Source: an uncultured Selenomonadales bacterium (lineage in GTDB: Bacteria > Bacillota > Negativicutes > Selenomonadales > Selenomonadaceae). From it: 61,778 bases of DNA. Of this stretch, positions 15,677 to 25,025 are shown piece by piece. Location of the stretch: positions 1 to 61,778 of the forward strand of contig OMYB01000016.1 in NCBI GenBank assembly GCA_900315155.1, in the 5' to 3' direction. The notes under the pieces were generated by a model, which did not search any database, was not told where the DNA came from, and was given only the letters and a program-made list of their open reading frames with translations. The first letter of the stretch is position 1. The number at the start of each line of letters is the position of its first letter. A program made the position numbers and the translations under genes.

Positions 15677-17401
15677 TCAGCAGACGCCGCAGCGGTGGCA
15701 GCCGTCAAAGCAGCGTATCGTGGGCTCGAGGAGTTCTGCCTTGTGGAGTTCCTCGCGGATATAACTCTTGCGGAATCCCATATCAAGATGATCCCAGGGG
15801 AACACCTCCGAGGAGCCGCGCGCGCGGTAGAGATAGAACGCCGCATCCAGCCCGCATGCCTTCATCGCGCGCTTGAACGCCTTGCTGCCGCCCATCTCAT
15901 GCGCACGCAGCAGAGCCTCCCCCGTGCGGCGGTCGCCGCGTGCGAGCACGCCCTGCACATAGGCCTCTTTCGGCGATTCGATGTTGACGATGACGTGCTT
16001 GCGCTTGCGGAGCTCTTTCTCCAGGCGCTTGAGATGTTTCGTGACGACCTTGCGGTCGGCCATCGGGAGCCACTGGAACGGCGTGAACGGCTTCGGGATA
16101 AAGGGATTGACCGATAACGTCAGCGTGCCTTTGCTTCCCTTCTCCTCCATGTAATCCTTCACGCGGTTCGCGAGGCCTACGATGCCGTCGATATCCTCCT
16201 CGCGCTCGTAGGGCAGCCCTACCATGATGTAGAGGCGGAAATTGCGGATGCCCGCCGCCATGCCGAGGTCGATGGAGTGGAAAAGATGCTCCTCCTCGAT
16301 GCCCTTGTTGATGACCGCACGCATGCGCTTCGTGCCGGCCTCGGGCGCGAGCGTCAGCGTCTTCAGCCCGCTCGCGGCGAGCGACTCGACGAGCTCCTGC
16401 GTCACGGAATCGGCGCGGAACGAGGCGACGGACATCGTGAGCCCCTCGCCGAGGATAAACCGGCAGAGCGCATTGACCTCGGGATAATCCGAAATCGCCG
16501 CCCCCATGAGCCCGACTTTCTTGCCGTACTGCTTGGCCTCGCGCACCTCTTGCTCCACAACCGCGAGCGAACGGTTGCGCGGTACGCGGAAGCAATACCC
16601 TGCCATACAGAACCGGCAATGGCGTCCGCAGCCGCGCGCCGTCTCGATGAGGTAGAAATTAAACTCTGTGTGATCTGTAACGACGACCGTATGGGCGGGA
16701 TACTGGTCGAGTTCCCGGACATATTGGCGCGAAACCATAGCAGGTGCGCCGTCCTGCGGCTCCATCTCCGTCACGCGGCCATCCTCATCATAGACCGGTT
16801 CGTAGAGCGACGGCACATAGACACCGGGTACGTGCGAGAGGCGCCGCAGGAGCTCCTGCCGCGAGACACCCTCGTGCTGTGCAGCATGGTACGTGTCCAT
16901 GAACGCCGGCATGATGGCCTCGCCCTCGCCGATGATGAAGGCATCGACCACACCGGCGAGCGGCTCGGGATTGAACGTCGCGCAGGGCCCTCCGGCGATG
17001 ATGAGCGGGTCCCTCTCATCGCGGTCTGTCGTGCGCAGTTTCACCTTTCCCTGGCTGAGCATGGAAAGGACGTGGAAATAGTCCATCTCAAAAGAGAGCA
17101 CAAAAGCGATAATGGCGAAGTCGTACAGCGGTGTCTGCGTCTCGACCGTCATGATGGGCGTACGTGTATCGAGGTAGCGCTGCATTTCCTCGCGGTCCGG
17201 CAGAAACGCCCGCTCACAGGCCGTGTCGCCGCGCTGGTTCAGCAGGTCGTAGATGACATGCAGACCGAGGTTCGACATGCCGACGAAGTAGGAATTCGGG
17301 TACGTGAGCGCCACACGCGTGCGCGTACCGGCAGGGAACCGGTAATATCCTTTCTCCTCCGCATTCAGCTGCTGCAGCTTCTTTTTCAGCGTCCAGTCCA
17401 A
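15677..17401 (-). CDS. TIGR03960-type B12-binding-domain radical SAM protein
   Basis: A 574-residue radical SAM protein whose cluster motif is GCGRHCRFCMAG (Cys-x3-Cys-x2-Cys) near residue 250. The N-terminal part (VALTYPNSYFVGMSNLGLHV) is the degenerate B12-binding-like domain; the C-terminus ends in a cysteine-rich FDGCHRCGVC. In related Firmicutes this gene pairs with a DUF2344 partner close to the ribosomal protein L21 operon, but no such partner is here. The start is a TTG with GGAGGG upstream. The reaction is unknown; family members are suspected RNA-modification or maturation enzymes. Confidence 0.85.
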   Translation of the reverse strand: MDWTLKKKLQQLNAEEKGYYRFPAGTRTRVALTYPNSYFVGMSNLGLHVIYDLLNQRGDTACERAFLPDREEMQRYLDTRTPIMTVETQTPLYDFAIIAFVLSFEMDYFHVLSMLSQGKVKLRTTDRDERDPLIIAGGPCATFNPEPLAGVVDAFIIGEGEAIMPAFMDTYHAAQHEGVSRQELLRRLSHVPGVYVPSLYEPVYDEDGRVTEMEPQDGAPAMVSRQYVRELDQYPAHTVVVTDHTEFNFYLIETARGCGRHCRFCMAGYCFRVPRNRSLAVVEQEVREAKQYGKKVGLMGAAISDYPEVNALCRFILGEGLTMSVASFRADSVTQELVESLAASGLKTLTLAPEAGTKRMRAVINKGIEEEHLFHSIDLGMAAGIRNFRLYIMVGLPYEREEDIDGIVGLANRVKDYMEEKGSKGTLTLSVNPFIPKPFTPFQWLPMADRKVVTKHLKRLEKELRKRKHVIVNIESPKEAYVQGVLARGDRRTGEALLRAHEMGGSKAFKRAMKACGLDAAFYLYRARGSSEVFPWDHLDMGFRKSYIREELHKAELLEPTIRCFDGCHRCGVC

Positions 17402-17431
17402 ACCGTACCCTCCCCCGACATAGGATCCATC

Positions 17432-17926
17432 TTACTTTGCTGCCGGCTCTGTTTCCGGCTTCTCTCCCTCCGGCTTGCCCTCCTGCATTGCCTTGAGCTC
17501 CTCGAGGAAGTTGCCGATATCATCGAATTTCCGGTAGACCGAGGCAAACCGGATATAGGCCACGCCGTCGAAATCGCGCAACTTCTTCATGACGAGCTCA
17601 CCGATTTCGGAGGACGGTACTTCCTGCTCCATCGTATTGCGGATCTCGATCTCGATATCGTGCACGAGCGTGTTGATGCGCTCCATGGAGATGTTGCGCT
17701 TCTCGCACGAACGGATGATGCCCTGCCGGATCTTCTCCCGGTCAAAGGCCTCGCGGCGGCCGTCGTGCTTGACGACCATGAGCGGCAGCTTTTCGATGAC
17801 TTCATAGGTCGTGAAACGGCGGCCGCATTTCATGCACTCGCGGCGGCGCCGGATCGACGTGCCGTCCTCGGCCGTGCGTGAGTCGACGACGCGGTTGGAT
17901 GTATTTTTGCAATAGGGGCATTTCAT
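17432..17926 (-). CDS. nrdR: Transcriptional repressor NrdR
   Basis: NrdR represses ribonucleotide reductase genes by binding NrdR boxes when its ATP-cone is loaded with dATP/ATP. The 164-residue protein has the zinc ribbon MKCPYCKNTSNRVVDSR and ECMKCGRRFTTYE (four Cys) in the first 45 residues and the ATP-cone (LMVVKHDGRREAFDREKI) after it. The Lys-Glu-rich, proline-bearing tail (about residues 148-164) is longer than usual. Its start overlaps the ygiQ stop by 4 bases. No nrd genes or evident NrdR boxes are in this window. Confidence 0.95.
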   Translation of the reverse strand: MKCPYCKNTSNRVVDSRTAEDGTSIRRRRECMKCGRRFTTYEVIEKLPLMVVKHDGRREAFDREKIRQGIIRSCEKRNISMERINTLVHDIEIEIRNTMEQEVPSSEIGELVMKKLRDFDGVAYIRFASVYRKFDDIGNFLEELKAMQEGKPEGEKPETEPAAK

Positions 17927-19809
17927 GGCTTACCCCTCCTTTTCCTCTGATGTTGCGGCCCGGATGCACGGCTCTTTTTCCGATGCATGCTCCGGCCTTT
18001 CCCCTGCTCATGCGGGGCTTCTTTCTCCGGACGCACGAGGCACTTCGGTCCATAGCCGATGAGGTCCTCGCGGTGACCCAGACGCAGGGCTTTGCGCACG
18101 ATGGCGTGGTTCTTCGGCAGCCAGAACTGCATGAGCGCACGCTGCATGAGCTTTTCCTCATAGGTCTTGGCGCACCAGACCTTCTCCCCGGTCATGGGGT
18201 CCAGCCCCGTGTACCACATGCACGTCGAAAGCGTGCCCGGCGTCGGGATGAAATCCTGCACCTGCTGCGGATGATAGTGCATATCCCGGATGAACTCCGC
18301 GAGCTCGATGGCATCGCTGAGCTCCGAGCCCGGATGGCTCGACATGAAATACGGCACGAGATACTGCTTCTTGCCGAGCTTTTCGTTGATCTTCCGGAAC
18401 TTCCTGGCAAAGGCCAGATACACGGAGCGGTCCGACTTGCCCATGGCATGCGTCACGCGGTCGGAGATATGCTCCGGCGCGATCTTCAGCTGCCCGCTCA
18501 CATGATACCGGCAGAGTTCCTCGAGAAAGTCATCATCCGCGAGCATGAGGTAATCAAACCGGATGCCCGAGCGCACGAAGACCTTCTTCACGCCGGGCAG
18601 GGCGCGCAGTTCGCGCAGGAGCTGGATGTAGTCGCTGTGGTCCGCGATGAGGTTGCGGCATGGGGTCGGCGACAGGCATGGCTTGCCGCGGCAGGTCCCC
18701 AGCTCGAACTGCTTGTCGCAGGACGGGCGGCGGAAATTCGCCGTCGGGCCGCCCACATCGTGGATGTAGCCCTTGAATCCCGGCATCTGCGTGAGGATCT
18801 TTGCCTCGCGCAGGATGGACTGATGGCTGCGGCGCTGGATGATGCGTCCCTCATGCGAGATGATCGCGCAGAAGTTACACCCGCCGAAGCAGCCGCGCTG
18901 CGAGACGAGGCTGAACTGCACTTCCCGGATGGCCGGGATGCCGCCATCGCGCTCATAGACCGGGTGATAGGTGCGCATATAGGGCAGGTCATAGATGGCA
19001 TCCATGCCCGCCTCATCGAGCGGTTTCGCCGGCAGGTTCTGCACGACGCACCACTCGCCGTTCTGCTGGGCGAGACGGCGTCCGCGGATCGGGTCCTGTT
19101 CGAGGTATTCCGTCCGGAATGCCTCCGCAAACTTGCGTTTATCGCGTTTCACCTCGTCATACGAGGGTAACGGCAGATAGTCCCAGACGTAGTCGAAATT
19201 CGGCACGCGGTAGCATGTCCCCTGCACGTCCTGGATGTTCTGCACCTCGACGCCCTGCTGGAGGTTTGCCGCGATTTCGACGATGGCGCGCTCACCCATG
19301 CCGAAGATCAGCAGGTCCGCCATGCTGTCGACGAGAATCGAGCGGCGCACCTCATTCGACCAGTAGTCGTAATGGGCCATGCGGCGCAGACTCGCCTCAA
19401 TGCCGCCGATGATGATGGGCACATCGGGATAAAGCTCGCGCAGACGGCTGCAGTACACGATGGTCGCACGCTCCGGACGGTATCCCGCCTTTCCGCCCGG
19501 CGAATAGGCATCCTCATGGCGGACTTTGCGCGCAGCTGTGTACTTGTTCAGCATAGAATCCATGTTCCCTGCAGAAACAAGAAACCCCAGCCGGGGCTTG
19601 CCCAGGCGGTTAAAATCCCGGGTTGCGTGCCAGTCCGGCTGGGGAATGATGCCGACCTTATAGCCATGTGCCTCGAGCACGCGGCAGATGATCGCGGGGC
19701 CGAAGCTGGGATGATCGACGTAAGCATCACCGGAGATAAAGACGAAATCCAGCTGCTGCCAGCCGCGTTCCTCCATATCCTCCCGGCTGATTGGTAAAAA
19801 TCCGTTCAT
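17923..19809 (-). CDS. YgiQ-family radical SAM protein
   Basis: A 628-residue UPF0313 protein with an N-terminal B12-binding-like region (DFVFISGDAYVDHPSFGPAI), the SAM cluster motif QRGCFGGCNFCAI near residue 315, then RSHQSILREAKIL and GPTANFRRPSC, diagnostic for YgiQ. The C-terminus is basic (RKKSRASGPQHQRKRRGKP), suggesting nucleic-acid contact. Function is unknown. Both ends overlap neighbours by 4 bases (nrdR downstream, rodZ upstream), showing tight translational coupling. Confidence 0.92.
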   Translation of the reverse strand: MNGFLPISREDMEERGWQQLDFVFISGDAYVDHPSFGPAIICRVLEAHGYKVGIIPQPDWHATRDFNRLGKPRLGFLVSAGNMDSMLNKYTAARKVRHEDAYSPGGKAGYRPERATIVYCSRLRELYPDVPIIIGGIEASLRRMAHYDYWSNEVRRSILVDSMADLLIFGMGERAIVEIAANLQQGVEVQNIQDVQGTCYRVPNFDYVWDYLPLPSYDEVKRDKRKFAEAFRTEYLEQDPIRGRRLAQQNGEWCVVQNLPAKPLDEAGMDAIYDLPYMRTYHPVYERDGGIPAIREVQFSLVSQRGCFGGCNFCAIISHEGRIIQRRSHQSILREAKILTQMPGFKGYIHDVGGPTANFRRPSCDKQFELGTCRGKPCLSPTPCRNLIADHSDYIQLLRELRALPGVKKVFVRSGIRFDYLMLADDDFLEELCRYHVSGQLKIAPEHISDRVTHAMGKSDRSVYLAFARKFRKINEKLGKKQYLVPYFMSSHPGSELSDAIELAEFIRDMHYHPQQVQDFIPTPGTLSTCMWYTGLDPMTGEKVWCAKTYEEKLMQRALMQFWLPKNHAIVRKALRLGHREDLIGYGPKCLVRPEKEAPHEQGKGRSMHRKKSRASGPQHQRKRRGKP

Positions 19810-20639
19810 TCGATGTGGTCCTTCGTGAACGTCTTCTCAGCGACCTGGCCGATATCGCCCACCTTGCCGAGATCCTTGCCATTGACCGTGAAGCTGATGG
19901 CACCGGCATTGCCTGCCGTGATGACCACTTTATCCTTGGCCTTCCACGCTTTGTCCTCGCCCTTCTTCAGCGTACCCTCGAAGATGGTCTTGCCATCGGC
20001 CTTGACGGAAACCCAGCAGGCATCCGTGAGCTTTGCCGAGACCTCGACGTCCTCGTATTTCTTTTCTTCTTTCGCCGGTGCCGCAGCTGCCTGCTGGGCT
20101 GGCTGCTGCGCCGGCTTTTGGGCCTGCTGCGTCTGCTTCACGGGCTGCGTCTTCTCCGCTGTAGAGTCATCGCTGCTCAGCAGGAAGAACGCACCAGCAC
20201 CGACGATGATGACAACGAGCAGCACCACGAGAAGGTTCTGGCGGCGATGCGAATCCTCCACGCGCTGGTGGAAATCCTTGCCCGTCGAGAACGAATCCTC
20301 ATGATGATAGGACGGCTCGCTCTCGACCGTGCGGCGCGGCTGCGGTGCCGGGCGGTGCGATGGCTGCTGCATGGCCGCCGCCTCCGCTGCCTGCTGGGCC
20401 GCCAGTTTCTCCGGATGGTTTTCCTCCATATATTCCTTGACGAGCGCATCGGCGTCCAGTTTCAGGAAATTCGCATAGTTGCGGATAAAGCCTTTCGTAT
20501 AGGCTTCACCGGGCAGTTTGTCGAACTCACCTTTCTCGATGCATTCGATATAAAGGCCACGGATGCTCGTGCCTTTCTCGATATCCTGAATGCTGAGCCC
20601 CTGATTTTCGCGTGCCTGCCGCAGCGTATCACCTGTCAT
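19806..20639 (-). CDS. rodZ: RodZ-like helix-turn-helix membrane protein with DUF4115
   Basis: RodZ links MreB to the wall-elongation machinery. The 277-residue protein has an N-terminal HTH_25 domain (GDTLRQARENQGLSIQDIEK, then GFIRNYANFLKLDADALV), a basic juxtamembrane stretch, one transmembrane helix (about 133-152, LLVVLLVVIIVGAGAFFLL), an Ala/Gln/Pro-rich periplasmic linker and a C-terminal DUF4115 domain (ACWVSVKADGKTIFEGTLKK). That is the complete RodZ layout. It is the first gene of the long cluster and is driven by the promoter at 20734-20762. Confidence 0.88.
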   Translation of the reverse strand: MTGDTLRQARENQGLSIQDIEKGTSIRGLYIECIEKGEFDKLPGEAYTKGFIRNYANFLKLDADALVKEYMEENHPEKLAAQQAAEAAAMQQPSHRPAPQPRRTVESEPSYHHEDSFSTGKDFHQRVEDSHRRQNLLVVLLVVIIVGAGAFFLLSSDDSTAEKTQPVKQTQQAQKPAQQPAQQAAAAPAKEEKKYEDVEVSAKLTDACWVSVKADGKTIFEGTLKKGEDKAWKAKDKVVITAGNAGAISFTVNGKDLGKVGDIGQVAEKTFTKDHIE

Positions 20640-20733
20640 GATATAACCAAACCCCCATATATATTCGAGTCAGCCACCGCCAAAAAGCGGCGGGCTTTCG
20701 ATGTATTGCTAAAATTTCATAGTTCTGTATCAT

Positions 20734-20762
20734 ATTATACACAAAACGGCCCCAAGAGTAAA
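20734..20762 (-). promoter_or_regulatory. Promoter of the rodZ cluster
   Basis: On the minus strand TTTACT (20757-20762), a 17-base spacer and TATAAT (20734-20739). The -35 element lies inside the loop of the aroE terminator. Confidence 0.65.
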
Positions 20763-20778
20763 CCTCCGAGGCCGTTGT
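20742..20778 (-). terminator. Terminator of pncB-aroE
   Basis: AACGGCC and GGCCGTT form a stem, followed on the minus strand by a short T run (GTTTTG). It lies just past the aroE stop. Confidence 0.7.
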
Positions 20779-20792
20779 TCAAAAAATCAAAA

Positions 20793-21650
20793 TTATTTTG
20801 TCGTAAGCGCAGTATGCAGGGCATGCGACATCACCGCGCGGTCCGGTTCGATACCGGTCCAGAGCTTCAGGGAATCCGCGCCCTGCCCGACCAGCATCGC
20901 CTCGCCATTCAGCGTTTCGTGCCCGTTCTCGCGCGCCGTGCGCAGGAACATCGTCTCGAGCGGCGTGTAGATGACGTCGTATACGAAGGCCGACGCCTTG
21001 ACATCCGCCCAATCCACTGGCGGCATCGCCTCTGTTTTCGGTGCCATGCCCAAGGGCGTCGTATTGATGAGGAGATCCGCATCGCGGAGAACCGCACGGA
21101 ATTCATCCGTCTCCCAGTGCATGGACTCTACTTTCGTGTATTTGCTGAACTCCTGTGCCAGCGGCGCTACCTTAGCTGGATTGCGCGCACCGATGCAGAT
21201 GGAGTCGATGCCATGCTTGATGAGTCCCCAGATGAGCGCCCGTGCCGCGCCGCCCGCGCCGAGCAGCACCGCTTTTTTGCCATCCGGGTCAAAACCGCGG
21301 TTCAGCAGGCCCCACATGCTGCCCGTGAAGTCGGTGTTATAGCCTTTCAGCCGCCCATCCTCGTTCACGATCGTGTTGACCGCACCGATGATGCGGGCAT
21401 CCTCATCGACCTCGTCGAGATAGGCCATCGTCGCCTGCTTATGCGGGATTGTGATGTTCCAGCCGCGGAACTGCATGGCGCGCAGTCCCTTTACCGCGTC
21501 CTCGAGATCCTCCGGACGGACCGGCAGGGTGATATAGGCGTAGTCCAGCCCCGCTTGTTGGATGGCCGCCATCTGCAGGACGGGAGACAGGGAATGCGCG
21601 ACGGGCCAGCCCATGACCGCGAGGTTCTTCGTCTTGCCCGTGAACATCAC
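20793..21650 (-). CDS. aroE: Shikimate dehydrogenase
   Basis: Reduces 3-dehydroshikimate to shikimate with NADPH, step four of chorismate synthesis. The 285-residue protein has the substrate-binding start MGWPVAHSLSPVLQMAA, the catalytic lysine in NITIPHKQATM, the acidic partner in YNTDFTGSMWGL, and the NADP loop VLLGAGGAARALIWGL at about residues 127-142. Length is normal. Its start overlaps the pncB stop by 4 bases. aroA, two steps later in the pathway, is at 41790-43097. Confidence 0.95.
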   Translation of the reverse strand: MMFTGKTKNLAVMGWPVAHSLSPVLQMAAIQQAGLDYAYITLPVRPEDLEDAVKGLRAMQFRGWNITIPHKQATMAYLDEVDEDARIIGAVNTIVNEDGRLKGYNTDFTGSMWGLLNRGFDPDGKKAVLLGAGGAARALIWGLIKHGIDSICIGARNPAKVAPLAQEFSKYTKVESMHWETDEFRAVLRDADLLINTTPLGMAPKTEAMPPVDWADVKASAFVYDVIYTPLETMFLRTARENGHETLNGEAMLVGQGADSLKLWTGIEPDRAVMSHALHTALTTK

Positions 21651-23110
21651 GCATGCTCCTCTCTCGTCTTCGACAGCAGGTCCATCTTCATCTCATAATA
21701 GGCCGGCGTCATATCGAGGTAATGGCGGTGCGGATTCTCAAAGCGCTGTTCCTCTTCCCAGATTTCGCCATCGAGCTGCTGCTTCACATAGTCGCGGATC
21801 GCATCGAGCTTCGGCAGTTCCTCGCAGCACTTGCCCTGGCGCACATAGATCTTGCGGATGTTCTTCGCCGTGAAATTCTCGAAGCTGCGGTTCTTCCACG
21901 GCTTGATCGGATCAACATAACGGAACGGCTTACTGAAATCCACCGGCTCGCCGCAGATGGCCAGCATATCAGCTACGGCATGGCCGTCCTCGTCGTAGAC
22001 GCGGTAAAGGTCCTTGAGGCCCGGGTTCGTGATTTTCTCGACGTTCTCCGAGACCTTGATGCGCGGCTCGAAATGGTCGCCCTTGCCGACGGCGGCGAGC
22101 TTATAGACCGCACCGAAAACCGGCTCCGATTTTGCCGTGATGAGGCGCTCGCCGATACCGAACGCGTCGATGCAGGCACCCTGGCCCAGGATAGAGGCTA
22201 CCGTGAACTCATCGAGGCTGTTCGAGACCACGATCTTGCAGTCCTGCAGGCCGGCGGCATCGAGCATCTTGCGGACTTTTTTCGAGAGGTACGCGAGGTC
22301 GCCCGAGTCGATACGGATACCGGCGAGACGATGCCCGGCCGGCTCAAGGACCTCGTGGGCGACGCGGATCGCGTTCGGGATGCCCGAATGAACCACGTCA
22401 TAGGTATCCACGAGCAGGACCGTAGCATCCGGATACGTCTCGGCATAATGCTTGAACGCCTCGTACTCATCGCCATAATACATGACCCAGCTGTGCGCCA
22501 TTGTGCCGGAGATCGGGATGTCGAACATCTCGCCCGCCGTGCACGTCGCCGTGCCGACGACACCGCCGATATAGGCCGCACGGGCACCATACGTCGCTGC
22601 ATCCATGTTATGCGCGCGGCGTGCACCGAAATCCGACACCGCACGGCCAGCCGCCGCCCTGCAGATACGGCGTGCCTTCGTCGCGATCAGGGACTGATGA
22701 TTGATCTGCGCGAGAATGGCCGTCTCCACGAGCTGCGCATCGATGAGCGGTGCCACGACCGTGAGAACCGGCTCATTCGGGTACATAACCGTGCCCTCCG
22801 GCAGCGCGTAGATGTCGCCGCGGAAGTGGAACTCCTGCAGGAAATGCAAAAACTCCTCCGAGAAGATTTTCTGATCGCGGAAATACGCGACATCCTCCTC
22901 CGTGAAGTGCAGATTCTCGACATACTCGATGACCTGCTCGAGTCCCGCGAAAATCGCAAAGCCGCCCTCGTCCGGGTTCTGGCGGTAAAAAACATCAAAC
23001 GCAACGATGGAATCCTTATCGCCGCTGAGGAAATACCCATTGGCCATCGTCATCTCATAGAAATCCATCATCATGGAAATGTTGCGTTTATCGAACTGTG
23101 TCTGCGTCAT
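21647..23110 (-). CDS. pncB: Nicotinate phosphoribosyltransferase
   Basis: Makes nicotinate mononucleotide from nicotinate and PRPP in the NAD salvage route. The 487-residue protein starts with MMMDFYEMTMANGYF, contains GTVMYPNEPVLTVVAPLIDA, DFGARRAHNMDAATYGARAA, the active-site histidine block GTMAHSWVMYYGDEY and the ribose-phosphate-binding region LAGIRIDSGDLAYLSKK. Length matches the larger PncB subfamily of Firmicutes. It is transcribed with aroE; a TATAAT (23174-23179) about 65 bases upstream probably marks its promoter. Confidence 0.95.
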   Translation of the reverse strand: MTQTQFDKRNISMMMDFYEMTMANGYFLSGDKDSIVAFDVFYRQNPDEGGFAIFAGLEQVIEYVENLHFTEEDVAYFRDQKIFSEEFLHFLQEFHFRGDIYALPEGTVMYPNEPVLTVVAPLIDAQLVETAILAQINHQSLIATKARRICRAAAGRAVSDFGARRAHNMDAATYGARAAYIGGVVGTATCTAGEMFDIPISGTMAHSWVMYYGDEYEAFKHYAETYPDATVLLVDTYDVVHSGIPNAIRVAHEVLEPAGHRLAGIRIDSGDLAYLSKKVRKMLDAAGLQDCKIVVSNSLDEFTVASILGQGACIDAFGIGERLITAKSEPVFGAVYKLAAVGKGDHFEPRIKVSENVEKITNPGLKDLYRVYDEDGHAVADMLAICGEPVDFSKPFRYVDPIKPWKNRSFENFTAKNIRKIYVRQGKCCEELPKLDAIRDYVKQQLDGEIWEEEQRFENPHRHYLDMTPAYYEMKMDLLSKTREEHA

Positions 23111-23210
23111 CCGAATAACCCCTTTGTTCTCAGGCCGCTCAGGCAGCCTCTTCGTTTCCGATTGCTGTCCTATATTATACTACGCAGAAAAAGCAAAAGA
23201 AAGCTCTCCC

Positions 23211-23531
23211 TTACAGGACAGATTCCCGTTCCAGCAGGAGGCGAGCGGCGATGAGCTCGCCCTCCGTCAGGTCAAAAGAACCATCCTCCGTCCCGGGATC
23301 CGCCTCAAACAAGTCGGCAACTTTCGAACGCGCAGCGCGGGCATACGGCAGGTCCGCTTTCGAAAGCTCCTCCTGGCCGCGCCGCCACGTCATATCGCCC
23401 CGATGCCAGTTCCCATCGCTGCCCAGATCAAAGGTAACGGAACCGCGCAGGTTCTTCTCTCCAATTTCGATATCGATGATGAACTGCTGCGCCACACTGT
23501 TCTCGGCGCGTCTCCGATATACTGCTTTCAT
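23211..23531 (-). CDS. Hypothetical protein
   Basis: A 106-residue soluble protein with no family I recognise. It starts MKAVYRRRAENSVAQQFIID and is acidic toward the end (FEADPGTEDGSFDLTEGEL). There is no signal peptide or membrane segment. The ATG follows GGGGGAAG at good spacing and codon use matches the neighbouring core genes, so it is probably real. It lies between the GGDEF gene and pncB on the same strand. Confidence 0.6.
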   Translation of the reverse strand: MKAVYRRRAENSVAQQFIIDIEIGEKNLRGSVTFDLGSDGNWHRGDMTWRRGQEELSKADLPYARAARSKVADLFEADPGTEDGSFDLTEGELIAARLLLERESVL

Positions 23532-23579
23532 ACGTCTTCCCCCTAAAGCGAGACATCAGCATCCGATCAGCTGTCCTGT

Positions 23580-24845
23580 CTAGCGGTTCATGTCCTCGTT
23601 CCACTCCGCATCCGTGCCTTTGCTCCTGCCCTTGGCATAGTAGAGCGCCTGGTCGGAACGCTGGTAGAGTTTGTCGATGGGGAGGCTGCCCGTGGGGTCG
23701 AAGGCGAGGCCGACCGTGGCGCTGATGATGCCGCTCTTCATGTTCTGGGAGCGCTCTCTAAGGGTGTCGTGGAAGGTCCGGACGGCCTGGCGGATGGTTT
23801 CCGCATCATGCTTTCCGACGTAGAGCACGAGAAACTCATCGCCGCCGAAGCGCGTGACGAAGCCGTGCGAAAAAGCTTCATGCAGCGTCGCTGCAAAAAG
23901 GACCAGCACCTCATCCCCGATCTTATGACCGAAGCTATCGTTGAACTGCTTGAAGTTATCGATATCGAGCGAAATCAGGCAGTTCTTCTCGTTCTCATGT
24001 TCCTTGACGTATTCGTAGAAATACCGGCGGTTCGGCAGCCCGGTCAGACGGTCGTGCTGTGCCATCGCGAGGACCTTCTTCCGGTACTCGTTCTCCGTCG
24101 TCACATCCATGGCAACGCCGACCGTGCCGAGGATCGTGCCGTCCTCATCAAAGAGCGGTGATTTGTACGTGCGGAGCTCGCGCATGCCGTTGTTCTTCGA
24201 GAGGACATGCTCGTCGAAGACCATCGCCTTGCCGGCATTCATCACGGCTTCTTCGGTCTCGTTGCAGACGAACTCCCCCTTCTCGTATTCCTCTTTCGTG
24301 AGGCCCCAGATATAGTAATGACCGCGCCCACGGATGTCGTCTTTATCCTTGCCGACGACCTCGCAGAACGCATCGTTGACCTCGAGATGCGCGCCGATCT
24401 TATCCTTGTACCAGATGAGGTCTGGCGAGGAATTGATCGTCGTCTGCCAGTAGTTATGCTCCATCCAGGCATCCTTGCGTGCCTTGAGCTGCTCGGTCAG
24501 GCGGGTAAAGGCATACTGTGCCAAGGTCGCCGTCAGCGGTGCCGGCCAAAGCGCATCAAGGGCTTCCAGTTCCGCCGGCTGCAGGGCCTGCGGATGCTCC
24601 GTGACCAGGATGCGATGCGCCTTATCGCCCGCCATTCGGCAGACTTCATCCAAAGACAGCTCCCCCATGGCCGCCTCCGTGAAGATGACAACGTCAAAAG
24701 CGCCGTCCTCCAGTGCCGTTCCCCCCAAAGCCTGCACCACCGTATAGTGATGCGTAAACCTTTCTTTTGACGGCACCTGCTGAATGGCCGTGACCGCTTC
24801 CCCCGGAAGCCCGGCCAGCAGGATACGCAGATTGACTTCGTACAT
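23580..24845 (-). CDS. PAS-GGDEF protein, predicted diguanylate cyclase
   Basis: Predicted to make cyclic di-GMP. The 421-residue protein begins with a region resembling a degenerate receiver fold (LRILLAGLPGEAVTAIQQV, FDVVIFTEAAMG; about 1-120), followed by a PAS domain (about 140-265, with SSPDLIWYKDKIGAHLEVND) and a GGDEF domain from about 280. The active-site loop is TRFGGDEFLVLYVG, intact. The RxxD inhibitory site before it is absent, so product feedback through that site is unlikely. No membrane segment is seen. A good promoter lies at 24913-24942. Confidence 0.9.
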   Translation of the reverse strand: MYEVNLRILLAGLPGEAVTAIQQVPSKERFTHHYTVVQALGGTALEDGAFDVVIFTEAAMGELSLDEVCRMAGDKAHRILVTEHPQALQPAELEALDALWPAPLTATLAQYAFTRLTEQLKARKDAWMEHNYWQTTINSSPDLIWYKDKIGAHLEVNDAFCEVVGKDKDDIRGRGHYYIWGLTKEEYEKGEFVCNETEEAVMNAGKAMVFDEHVLSKNNGMRELRTYKSPLFDEDGTILGTVGVAMDVTTENEYRKKVLAMAQHDRLTGLPNRRYFYEYVKEHENEKNCLISLDIDNFKQFNDSFGHKIGDEVLVLFAATLHEAFSHGFVTRFGGDEFLVLYVGKHDAETIRQAVRTFHDTLRERSQNMKSGIISATVGLAFDPTGSLPIDKLYQRSDQALYYAKGRSKGTDAEWNEDMNR

Positions 24846-24912
24846 CGAAAATCACCCCATTACCCCATATTGGTATCGTAAATCGATTGGATATCATTTT
24901 CCCTATTCCTAC

Positions 24913-24942
24913 ATTATACGCCTATGACACGCTTCAGTTCAA
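24913..24942 (-). promoter_or_regulatory. Promoter of the GGDEF gene
   Basis: TTGAAC (24937-24942), 18-base spacer, TATAAT (24913-24918), read on the minus strand. Confidence 0.65.
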
Positions 24943-25025
24943 GTAAGACGAAAGTACATGTGAATACTTGCGCCCGGTCCATGGCATGGAAAAGGTGGAT
25001 TGCACCTATCAGCTGCGGTTCTTTT

